Part shown: piece by piece, positions 6,590 to 13,615 of the stretch | Position numbering within the stretch: the first letter of the stretch is position 1 | Layout: every line of letters starts with the position of its first letter | NCBI GenBank assembly: GCA_002501205.1 | Contig: DLRW01000035.1 | Span: forward strand, 1-19,820 | Direction: 5' to 3' | DNA: 19,820 bases | Source of the DNA: Flavobacteriales bacterium UBA7878 | GTDB taxonomy: Bacteria; Bacteroidota; Bacteroidia; Flavobacteriales; Schleiferiaceae | Made by a program: the position numbers and the translations under genes | Notes under the pieces: generated by a model | Database searches by the model: none | What the model saw: only the letters and a program-made list of their open reading frames with translations | Told to the model about the DNA's origin: nothing

Positions 6590-7329
6590 AAACGGATGCG
6601 AACGCCCGTATTTAGACCGAAGTTAAGCAAGGTTTCACGAGGCCAACTGTAGCCATCGGGATCAACAATGTCATTCAAGAGATAACGTACGGAACCGCGG
6701 GCAAAAATCCCAAATTCACTGCTCACCCAATAGGTACCACCTAGGGCAATTCCTACCGACCAGTTCAGTTTGGTGAGGTCATTATTCAAATTGAAAGTTG
6801 AATCTGCCGGAGCATTTGTATTGCCATTATAGCTGATCTTGCCATTGTATTGATCCAGGAAGTTCATCTCCACCATAGGTACAACTTCGAGGCTGAATAC
6901 ATCCGAAATACGGGTGGTGAAATTCACCTTAATAGGAATAGAGAACATGGTGATGTCCACTTCATTATCTGCCAGGAAACTGGGGTTTAAGGTATCGAGT
7001 ACCACATCTTGCCAGGTGTAGCCACCGTGAGCTCGCACGATTCCGATACCCAAATGAAAGGAAGGGCCAATTTCATAAAACAAATCCAGGCCGTAGTCCA
7101 GTTTAAAGGAGCCAGTAGCTTTGAACTCTTCCGAATAGGTGTTGAATAAACTATTGGAGGCATCACTGTTTATAAGCCTCATATCGGTGTAATAAGGGTT
7201 GAGGTTCAAAGCCAGGTTGAACCGTGATTTGTTTACATCCGAATCGGTGTAATAGTGAATGTCGTCATCCACTTGTCCCATCAGACTTAAACCGATGAAA
7301 ATGAATCCCAGAGTGAAGAGTTTACGCAT
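6586..7329 (-). CDS. Outer-membrane beta-barrel protein
   Basis: Protein of 247 aa with a signal peptide (MRKLFTLGFIFIGLSLMGQ) followed by alternating strands such as FNLALNLNPYY, GSFKLDYGLDLFYEIGPSF and FGLNTGVRIRF, with a terminal aromatic residue (final F) as expected of outer-membrane barrels. It fits the generic porin-like barrel families of Bacteroidota; no ligand can be inferred. It begins two bases after the alaS stop and is read in the same direction, so it is probably the second gene of an alaS transcript. It converges on the small acidic lipoprotein gene with a 4-bp overlap. Confidence 0.8.
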   Translation of the reverse strand: MRKLFTLGFIFIGLSLMGQVDDDIHYYTDSDVNKSRFNLALNLNPYYTDMRLINSDASNSLFNTYSEEFKATGSFKLDYGLDLFYEIGPSFHLGIGIVRAHGGYTWQDVVLDTLNPSFLADNEVDITMFSIPIKVNFTTRISDVFSLEVVPMVEMNFLDQYNGKISYNGNTNAPADSTFNLNNDLTKLNWSVGIALGGTYWVSSEFGIFARGSVRYLLNDIVDPDGYSWPRETLLNFGLNTGVRIRF

Positions 7330-7331
7330 CT

Positions 7332-9956
7332 TTATTGTAATAAGGTTTTGGCCTTTGCTAAGGCCTTTTCAATTCCTTCGGGCTTACTGCCACCGGCCAT
7401 GGCAAATCCAGCCTGACCACCGCCACCGCCACCAATTTCGGCGGCCAATTCTTTAACGAGATTTCCTGCTTTCCAGTCTTTGGAAGCTAAAATCGCATCT
7501 CCCAAAGCTACAGCAATATTCGCTTTCCCTTCGTTCTTAGATGCGATTACCGCTGCCAATTGAGGTTTGTCGGCCTTTAATTGGAAGAGGGCATCCTTAA
7601 TGCTTTTGGCATCGAGGCTAGTTTCTAAAATCAGGCGATCCACGCCATCAATACTTTCAATCGCTTGAGCCCAGGCCTTGCGCTCTTGTGCGGCTTGCGC
7701 TTGTTGGAAGGCTTCTACTTGCTTTTTAAGTTGAGCGTTTTCTTCCTTCAATTTTAGCAATCCTGCCAAGGGATCCTTAGGGTTTTTAAGCTCTTGCTGA
7801 AGGCTGCTTAATAAGGCTGCCTTTTCGTTTAAATATTTACGTGCTGCATCTCCGGTGCAAGCTTCAATTCGGCGAATGCCAGCTGCTACTGCACCTTCGG
7901 AAGTGATGGTGAACAATCCAATTTCGCCACTGGCTTGGACGTGGATACCACCGCAAAGTTCAACGCTCTCGCCAAATTTAATGGCACGAACTAGATCTCC
8001 GTATTTTTCACCGAAAAGGGCCATGGCACCCATCTCTTTTGCTTCGTCCATGGGGATGCTGCGGTATTCCTCCAATGGGAAGTTGGCCCGAATTCTTTGA
8101 TTTACCAATCTTTCAATCTCGGCCAATTGCTCATCTTCTACTTTGCTGAAATGGCTAAAGTCGAAACGCAAGTAATCCGGGTTTACCAGTGAGCCCTTTT
8201 GTTCTACATGAGTGCCTAAAACTTCGCGCAGTGCCTGATGAAGCAAGTGGGTAGCGGTATGATTAAGGCTGGTGCTCTTTTGACGTTTGCTGTCGACCCG
8301 AGCTTTAAAGTCGGCCTGAGGATTTTCGGGCAACTTATCACAAAAGTGAATGATTAGCCCATGTTCTTTTTTGGTGTCGTAAATGCTAATTTCCTCATTA
8401 TCAGAAATCAATTTTCCATGATCACCCACCTGACCACCACCTTCCGGATAGAAAGGGGTTAGGTTTAATACGATTTGGAAGGACTCCTTATTCTTGGCTT
8501 TTACCTTGCGGTAGCGAGTGATGCGCACCTTGGCCTCCAAATGATCGTAGCCGATAAACTCCTCGCGATCATCTTCTTCAATCACTACCCAATCGCCAGT
8601 ATCCACTTTGGTGGCAGAACGAGCACGATCTTTTTGCTTCTGCATTTCGGATTCATAAGAAGCAATGTCGAAACTCATGCCTTCTTCTTTCAAAATCAAA
8701 GCAGTAAGATCCGGTGGGAACCCGAAGGTGTCGTATAATTCGAATACCCGAGCGCCATCTACGGTTTTGCTCTGGCTCTCCTGGCGGATTTGATCGAGGC
8801 GGTTGAGGCCTTGCTCCAAAGTGCGCAAAAAGCTTTGCTCTTCTTCTAAAATTACCTTTTCCACCAAATCCTTCTGATCGCGAATTTCAGGGAAGAACTC
8901 CGCCATTTGTTCCGAAAGGATGGGTATTAATTTATGGATAAAGGCTTCTTTCAAATTCAGATAGGAGAAGCCGTAGCGAATAGCGCGACGTAAAATGCGA
9001 CGGATAACATAGCCCGCCCCATTGTTGGAAGGTAATTGTCCATCAGCAATAGCGAAGGCAACAGCTCGCACGTGGTCAGCAATTACACGCAGTGCGATAT
9101 CGCTTTTTTCGGCCGTGCCATAAGCAATACCACTTAATTCGCTTAATCGAGTAATTAGGGGTTGGAATACATCCGTATCGTAATTGGATTGCTTGCCTTG
9201 CAGGGCCATGCATAAACGCTCGAAGCCCATACCGGTATCCACATGCTTGGCCGGAAGTGATTTTAATGCACCATCCGCCTGACGGTTAAATTCCATGAAT
9301 ACCAGATTCCAGATTTCCACCACTTGAGGGTGATCTTGATTTACCAGGCTGGCTCCTTCTACCTTGGCGCGCTCTTCATTAGAGCGTAAATCCATATGAA
9401 TTTCAGAACAAGGACCACAGGGACCAGTGGCGCCCATTTCCCAGAAATTATCTTTTTTATTGCCATTGAGAATGCGCTCTTGCGGAACATAAGCTTTCCA
9501 AGCATTAGCCGCATCATCGTCGCGCTCCAGGTTTTCGGAGGCATCGCCTTCAAAAACGGTAACGTATAAACGCTCCTGGTCGAGACCATAAACTTCAGTC
9601 AGGAGTTCCCAGGCCCAGGCAATTGCTTCAGTTTTAAAATAGTCGCCAAAGCTCCAGTTGCCCAGCATTTCGAACATGGTATGGTGGTAGGTATCATGAC
9701 CTACTTCTTCCAAATCATTGTGCTTACCGCTTACCCGCAAACATTTTTGGGTATCGGTAATGCGAGAGCTACTGGGCTGACGGTTCCCTAAAAAGGCTTC
9801 TTTAAATTGATTCATCCCGGCATTGGTGAACATCAGGGTGGGATCCCCTTTAATCACCATCGGTGCCGAAGGAACGACTTCGTGTCCCTTATTTTGGAAA
9901 AAGTCTAAAAATTGCTGGCGAATCGCCTTCGCTGTCCAGGACTTATCTTGAGCCAT
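7332..9956 (-). CDS. alaS: Alanine--tRNA ligase
   Basis: Class II alanyl-tRNA synthetase of 874 aa, normal full length. It charges tRNA-Ala with alanine in the cytoplasm. The N-terminal catalytic domain has the usual opening (residues 8-20, then FTNAGMNQFKEAF at 43-55, class II motif 1 region) and GNWSFGDYFK (99-108). The editing domain has the zinc/active-site histidines in HTATHLLH (H566, H570) and the CGGIH motif (C668, H672). A coiled-coil linker follows, and the C-Ala domain ends with the glycine-rich EIGGGGGGQAGFAMAGG. All key residues are present. It is divergent from the M23 peptidase gene and followed by a barrel gene after 2 bp. Confidence 0.98.
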   Translation of the reverse strand: MAQDKSWTAKAIRQQFLDFFQNKGHEVVPSAPMVIKGDPTLMFTNAGMNQFKEAFLGNRQPSSSRITDTQKCLRVSGKHNDLEEVGHDTYHHTMFEMLGNWSFGDYFKTEAIAWAWELLTEVYGLDQERLYVTVFEGDASENLERDDDAANAWKAYVPQERILNGNKKDNFWEMGATGPCGPCSEIHMDLRSNEERAKVEGASLVNQDHPQVVEIWNLVFMEFNRQADGALKSLPAKHVDTGMGFERLCMALQGKQSNYDTDVFQPLITRLSELSGIAYGTAEKSDIALRVIADHVRAVAFAIADGQLPSNNGAGYVIRRILRRAIRYGFSYLNLKEAFIHKLIPILSEQMAEFFPEIRDQKDLVEKVILEEEQSFLRTLEQGLNRLDQIRQESQSKTVDGARVFELYDTFGFPPDLTALILKEEGMSFDIASYESEMQKQKDRARSATKVDTGDWVVIEEDDREEFIGYDHLEAKVRITRYRKVKAKNKESFQIVLNLTPFYPEGGGQVGDHGKLISDNEEISIYDTKKEHGLIIHFCDKLPENPQADFKARVDSKRQKSTSLNHTATHLLHQALREVLGTHVEQKGSLVNPDYLRFDFSHFSKVEDEQLAEIERLVNQRIRANFPLEEYRSIPMDEAKEMGAMALFGEKYGDLVRAIKFGESVELCGGIHVQASGEIGLFTITSEGAVAAGIRRIEACTGDAARKYLNEKAALLSSLQQELKNPKDPLAGLLKLKEENAQLKKQVEAFQQAQAAQERKAWAQAIESIDGVDRLILETSLDAKSIKDALFQLKADKPQLAAVIASKNEGKANIAVALGDAILASKDWKAGNLVKELAAEIGGGGGGQAGFAMAGGSKPEGIEKALAKAKTLLQ

Positions 9957-10062
9957 AGGAATTACACAAGATTGTGTTTATTATATTATTGCAACTTTGC
10001 ATTGAGAAAGAGCTTTGCAGTAACTTGCAATTCTTCTCAAATGATGGCCAAAATTAAGGAAT

Positions 10063-11034
10063 ATGGCGAAGGTCAAGTACTATTACGACCCTAAAACACT
10101 TTCGTACCGTAAAATTGAAAAGACGCCTGCTTATCGCTTGCGTCGTAGTCTCTTTTATCTGACCTCCATTCTTTTGACCAGTGTCTTGCTCTACATGGTG
10201 GCTGATAGTTTTATTGATTCCCCCAAAGAGAAGCGTTTGCGACGGGAATTGGATAATATGAAGATTCAGTATTCCATCCTAAATGAGCGTTTTGACCAGG
10301 TTTCGGATGTTTTGGATGATCTGCAAGAGCGCGATGATAATATCTACCGGACCATTTTCGAAGCGGAACCGATTCCTAATTCAGTTCGTCAGGCAGGGTT
10401 TGGTGGTGCCAATCGCTACAAGAAATTAGAAGGATTTGAGAATTCTGAGTTAATTAAATCTACCGCCAGTCGCTTGGATCGCATCACCAAAGAGGTGTAT
10501 GTGCAAAGTAAATCTTTCGATGAGATTGTGGAATTGGCCAAGGATAAATCCGAATTTTTAGCCAGTATTCCGGCCATACAACCGGTAGCTAATGAAGATC
10601 TAAAGCGGATGGCCTCAGGTTATGGATGGCGTACCGACCCCTTTACGAAGACCCGTAAATTTCATCATGGTATGGATTTCTCTGCCGAAACCGGCACTCC
10701 GGTTTACGCTACGGGTGATGGTGAAGTAATTCGTGCGGATAGCAAATCCAGTGGTTTTGGACGCCATATTCGAATTGACCACGGCTATGGATACATTACT
10801 ATCTATGCCCACTTGAATGATTACAATATTCGTGTTGGTCAAAAAGTGAAGCGTGGCGATTTAATTGGTTTTGTAGGGAATACCGGGCGTTCACGCGGAC
10901 CTCACTTACATTATGAAGTGCATTTAAATGGTGAGCGATTAAATCCGGTGAACTTCTACTATGGCGAATTAACAGCCGAAGAATTCAGTCGCTTAATTGA
11001 AATGGCCAGTCAAACTAATCAATCCTTTGACTAA
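10063..11034 (+). CDS. Membrane-anchored M23 (LytM-type) peptidase
   Basis: Protein of 323 aa: a basic cytoplasmic N-terminus, one membrane segment (about residues 29-47), a coiled-coil stretch (about 55-90), and a C-terminal M23 domain (about 185-295). The zinc and catalytic residues of an active LytM enzyme are present: H202 and D206 in HGMD, H250 in YAHL, and HLH at 281-283. Such enzymes cut peptidoglycan cross-link peptides in the periplasm, or act as envelope morphogenesis factors. The placement next to alaS and before a MerR gene is one I associate with Bacteroidota genomes. The MerR gene follows with a 1-bp overlap (TAATG). An out-of-frame ATG pair lies shortly upstream. Confidence 0.93.
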   Translation: MAKVKYYYDPKTLSYRKIEKTPAYRLRRSLFYLTSILLTSVLLYMVADSFIDSPKEKRLRRELDNMKIQYSILNERFDQVSDVLDDLQERDDNIYRTIFEAEPIPNSVRQAGFGGANRYKKLEGFENSELIKSTASRLDRITKEVYVQSKSFDEIVELAKDKSEFLASIPAIQPVANEDLKRMASGYGWRTDPFTKTRKFHHGMDFSAETGTPVYATGDGEVIRADSKSSGFGRHIRIDHGYGYITIYAHLNDYNIRVGQKVKRGDLIGFVGNTGRSRGPHLHYEVHLNGERLNPVNFYYGELTAEEFSRLIEMASQTNQSFD

Positions 11035-11384
11035 TGGACGAGGGTTTCGACGAAGAAAAGCGCTATTACAGCATTGGCGAAGTTGCCGCCTTATTCGATG
11101 TAAATACTTCCTTGATCCGCTTTTGGGAAAAGGAATTTGATATTCTTAAGCCGAAAAAGAACAAGAAGGGGAACCGCCTATTTACGCCTCGAGATTTACA
11201 AAACCTTAAGGTGATCCACCATTTGGTAAAGGAGCGGGGATTTACTCTCAAAGGCGCCAAAGCCAAATTGAAGGAAAATCGAGAAGACACGGCCCGCATT
11301 GCAGAGGCAGTAGAAAAGCTAAAGATGATTAAGCAGGCTTTGGGTGAAATTCGCCGGGACCTGGATACCGGTCCCGACGAATAA
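11034..11384 (+). CDS. MerR-family transcriptional regulator
   Basis: DNA-binding protein of 116 aa. The N-terminal winged helix-turn-helix reads YYSIGEVAALFDVNTSLIRFWEKEF (helix-turn-helix about residues 12-32), with wing residues KKNKKGNRLFTPRDL and a second helical pair to about residue 80. A short C-terminal helix that could dimerise follows. There is no Cys-based metal site or large effector domain, so the inducer is unknown. It overlaps the M23 peptidase stop by one base and is therefore co-transcribed with it. It ends four bases before the stop of the convergent TonB receptor gene. Confidence 0.9.
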   Translation: MDEGFDEEKRYYSIGEVAALFDVNTSLIRFWEKEFDILKPKKNKKGNRLFTPRDLQNLKVIHHLVKERGFTLKGAKAKLKENREDTARIAEAVEKLKMIKQALGEIRRDLDTGPDE

Positions 11385-11388
11385 TTAT

Positions 11389-13344
11389 TTAGTAGGACCA
11401 GCGATAACGCAGACCGGCCTGTAGCCATAAGCCAGGCATTTCTACATTGCCACGATCAAAGAACTTTTTGTTCAAGAGATTTTGTCCTTTCAAGGAAAGG
11501 GTGAAATCATGGATTTGATAATCCAAACTGGCATTTACTAAGAAAACATCTGGATAGGTGCTAAGATCACCGGTATTCGCATCGCGGTATTGTCCTTGAC
11601 GATCTTGATAGCTCAGGAAATAATGCAAGCTGAGTTTTTCAGTGATTCGGTGCCCGACGCGCAAAGTGATTTTATGGCGTAGATGATCAAACACGTAGAG
11701 AGATCGATATACCGTATCCTTGCTGGGACTGCTGCTTTGCAGGTAAGTGTAACTCAATTCTGCGAAGCTTAAAGCCAGGAAATTATTTTCAGGACTTAAG
11801 TTTTTACGCAAGCTGAACTCGCCTCCCATAAAGTTGACTTCTGTGGTATTGCCGGCAATTAAATCGCAGGTATCGCAAGCTTGGGTCCAGTCGATGATAT
11901 TCTGCCCATTGCGATAGAAAACACTCACATTACCATACCAATCTTTACCAAAGAAACGGTAACCTACCTCGTAGTTGTAAGACTCCTCTGCTTGTAAATC
12001 TTGGCTTCCCCGCGCGCCTCCCAAGCGATAGTAAAGGTCTGTGTAGGATGGAAAGCGGAATGACCGATTAAAGCTACTATAAATCTTATGCGACTTGCCC
12101 AATCGTAAACCGGCATTTAAAGCTGGGTATAAACCAAAGCCAAAATCGGTATTGTAATTGGCCTGCAAGGCGGCACTAATTTGCCATTGCTTGATTTGGA
12201 ATAAATGCTGACCTGAAAGTGAAAGGTTTTGGCGTTCTGCCCCCAAATAATAAGCACCTCGACTGTTGTTGATCGGGATGAAATCACTGAGGCTATCCCC
12301 CAGATTATTGCTTCGAACCTGCTCATGTCTTAAGTCCAGGTTTAGGGCAGTAGTTCCCAATTTTGAGTCGAAACTCATCTGACTTTTGGCACCCATCACA
12401 TCACTGCGGTGGTAGTTATGGCCGGCGTACCAGCCGGGTGCAGTGTCGTTACCTGCGATAAAAAGTTCATTGCGGTACTGGTAAAAATCTTCACCTTCCT
12501 CACGGAAAAGTTGAAACTCATCCCAATTACGGCGCCAGTATAGATTGTGATTCCAGCGAATTTTTTCGCCACTGCTTAAATCCAGGCTCCCAAATAGGGT
12601 GCGCGTTTTTTCATACTGATCCGGATAAGCATCTGAGTAGAAATTTTGCGCTCCGAATCCTTGATCGGTATAGCCACCCTGTACTTTGATCTTTTGATTA
12701 CCCAGTTTGAAATCACTTTGTAGGGAAACATTGCTGTTTACAAAGTCGGTGTTTTCCTTAAAACCATCGCTGCGATTGTGTGAAATGGAGATGCGACTTT
12801 GGTGTTTTTCACCTTTGATTTCTTGTTGCAGTCCGGCTTGTAAGGTGTTAAACATACCGTAGTCTAAATTGAGACTGGTGGCATTGTCTTTGGCTTCTTT
12901 GGTGATGATATTAATGGCGCCGGAAAATGCATTAGCGCCAAAGATATAGGAGCCTCCACCTAGTAGAATTTCAATACGTTCGATGTCGTTTTTCGCTACC
13001 GGTAGGTTCATCAGATGGTGACCGGTTTGCGGGTCGCCCAGTCGCACTCCATTTACCAGTACCAGTACTTGTTCGAAGCCTCCTCCCCGAATACTAAGGT
13101 CGGTTTGGGTTCCGAAAATCCCGCGTTGACGCGCATCGATTCCGGTAGCAAAATCCAAAAGTTCTGCTACGCTGTTCACCGGTGCCTTTTCCAACTCTTC
13201 CCCGGAGAGGATCTGGACATTGCGGTTGCTGTTCATTAAGCTTTGCTCGAAAAGGGCAGCAGAGACCGTAACGGTATCCAGCTGAATCTGTGCGCTCAGA
13301 CTTCCCCCAATGAGCAGGCTAAGAAAAAGATTTCGAGTTTTCAT
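11389..13344 (-). CDS. TonB-dependent outer-membrane receptor, BtuB-like
   Basis: Receptor of 651 aa from the ATG at 13344, chosen because it gives a clean signal peptide (MKTRNLFLSLLIGGSLSAQ); the frame is open further upstream but adds 22 polar residues. A TonB-box-like segment DTVTVSA (23-29) is followed by the plug domain (about 40-148: RGGGFEQVLVLVNGVRLGDPQTG, then IERIEILLGGG and GAINIITKE) and a 22-strand-type barrel ending WLQAGLRYRWSY. It lacks the N-terminal carboxypeptidase-like domain of SusC-type receptors. The plug resembles BtuB/FepA-type importers; no cobalamin riboswitch precedes it, and the substrate cannot be assigned. It is divergent from the TPP-riboswitch operon, so a vitamin substrate is possible. 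Confidence 0.92.
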   Translation of the reverse strand: MKTRNLFLSLLIGGSLSAQIQLDTVTVSAALFEQSLMNSNRNVQILSGEELEKAPVNSVAELLDFATGIDARQRGIFGTQTDLSIRGGGFEQVLVLVNGVRLGDPQTGHHLMNLPVAKNDIERIEILLGGGSYIFGANAFSGAINIITKEAKDNATSLNLDYGMFNTLQAGLQQEIKGEKHQSRISISHNRSDGFKENTDFVNSNVSLQSDFKLGNQKIKVQGGYTDQGFGAQNFYSDAYPDQYEKTRTLFGSLDLSSGEKIRWNHNLYWRRNWDEFQLFREEGEDFYQYRNELFIAGNDTAPGWYAGHNYHRSDVMGAKSQMSFDSKLGTTALNLDLRHEQVRSNNLGDSLSDFIPINNSRGAYYLGAERQNLSLSGQHLFQIKQWQISAALQANYNTDFGFGLYPALNAGLRLGKSHKIYSSFNRSFRFPSYTDLYYRLGGARGSQDLQAEESYNYEVGYRFFGKDWYGNVSVFYRNGQNIIDWTQACDTCDLIAGNTTEVNFMGGEFSLRKNLSPENNFLALSFAELSYTYLQSSSPSKDTVYRSLYVFDHLRHKITLRVGHRITEKLSLHYFLSYQDRQGQYRDANTGDLSTYPDVFLVNASLDYQIHDFTLSLKGQNLLNKKFFDRGNVEMPGLWLQAGLRYRWSY

Positions 13345-13367
13345 TTGTGCTTTTTTGTTAGAGGCGG

Positions 13368-13375
13368 CAAAGCTA
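13368..13375 (-). promoter_or_regulatory. -7 promoter motif of the BtuB-like receptor gene
   Basis: Read on the minus strand, TAGCTTTG matches TAnnTTTG and is followed by GCC as in several other sites of this window. It lies 23 bp upstream of the receptor's ATG. No good -33 TTG was found. Confidence 0.45.
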
Positions 13376-13399
13376 CTTGCAATGTTCAATTTCGCTCTA

Positions 13400-13430
13400 T
13401 TGGATTCCAAGAAGTCTTGTCATAGCTTTG
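13400..13430 (+). promoter_or_regulatory. Promoter of the TPP-riboswitch operon
   Basis: TTG at 13400-13402, a 20-bp spacer and TAGCTTTG at 13423-13430 form a Bacteroidota -33/-7 promoter. Transcription would start about 13434-13437, at the first bases of the riboswitch P1 stem, so the aptamer would be at the very 5' end of the message. Confidence 0.6.
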
Positions 13431-13431
13431 C

Positions 13432-13538
13432 GGCTTCTCACGGGGTGCTTCTCAAATTATGGAGAGGCTGAGATTATACCCAGGGTGGTTCTGCCATCCA
13501 TACCTGATCCGGGTAATGCCGGCGTAGGGAAAAGAAGC
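13432..13538 (+). ncRNA. TPP riboswitch (THI element)
   Basis: The conserved blocks of the thiamine pyrophosphate aptamer are present in order: GGGGTGC (13442-13448), GGCTGAGA (13466-13473), ACCC (13478-13481), ACCTGATC (13502-13509) and GGGTAATGCCGGCGTAGGGA (13511-13530). Pairings fit: P1 13433-13438 with 13533-13538; P2 GGGT/ACCC; P3 CTTCTC (13448-13453) with GAGAGG (13462-13467); P5 CCGG/CCGG (13509-13512 with 13519-13522). An extra hairpin GGGTGG/CCATCC (13483-13488 with 13494-13499) sits in the variable site before ACCTGATC. Such elements bind TPP and usually shut down thiamine synthesis or uptake genes. It precedes a TonB receptor and a ThiY-like gene. Confidence 0.96.
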
Positions 13539-13615
13539 ACAAAGCGCGCTTCAAGCAATTTATATTTAACCGCAAAAGGAGCATACCCCGGTTTCTTTTC
13601 ATAACATTTTGTTTT
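13539..13615 (+). promoter_or_regulatory. Possible expression platform of the TPP riboswitch
   Basis: The 77 bases between aptamer and start codon hold segments that can compete with P1. GTTTCTTTTC (13591-13600) can pair over 10 bp, including one G-U, with GAAAAGAAGC (13529-13538), the 3' strand of P1. AACCG (13568-13572) and CGGTT (13589-13593) can form a 5-bp hairpin followed by a pyrimidine-rich TCTTTTC. GCTTC (13548-13552) can pair with GAAGC (13534-13538). There is no strong intrinsic terminator with a long T-run, so control of translation start or a weak terminator is more likely. Structures were paired by eye. Confidence 0.4.

Noticed and set aside
8475..8738. Open frames on the plus strand within alaS (for example 8475-8738 and 7855-8100)
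   Set aside because: They are opposite-strand shadows of a fully conserved synthetase gene with no start signal or recognisable product.
11356..11375. Hairpin GGGACC/GGTCCC near the junction of the MerR and BtuB-like receptor genes, as a two-way terminator
   Set aside because: It lies before the MerR stop codon and has no T-run on either strand, so it is more likely just coding sequence.
13345..13367. Cobalamin riboswitch before the BtuB-like receptor
   Set aside because: The leader is about 23 bases and carries no aptamer motif, so the B12 link cannot be supported.
13345..13410. N-terminal extension of the BtuB-like receptor to the upstream ATG at 13410
   Set aside because: The extra 22 residues are polar, precede a good signal peptide, and cover the -7 promoter motif at 13368-13375.
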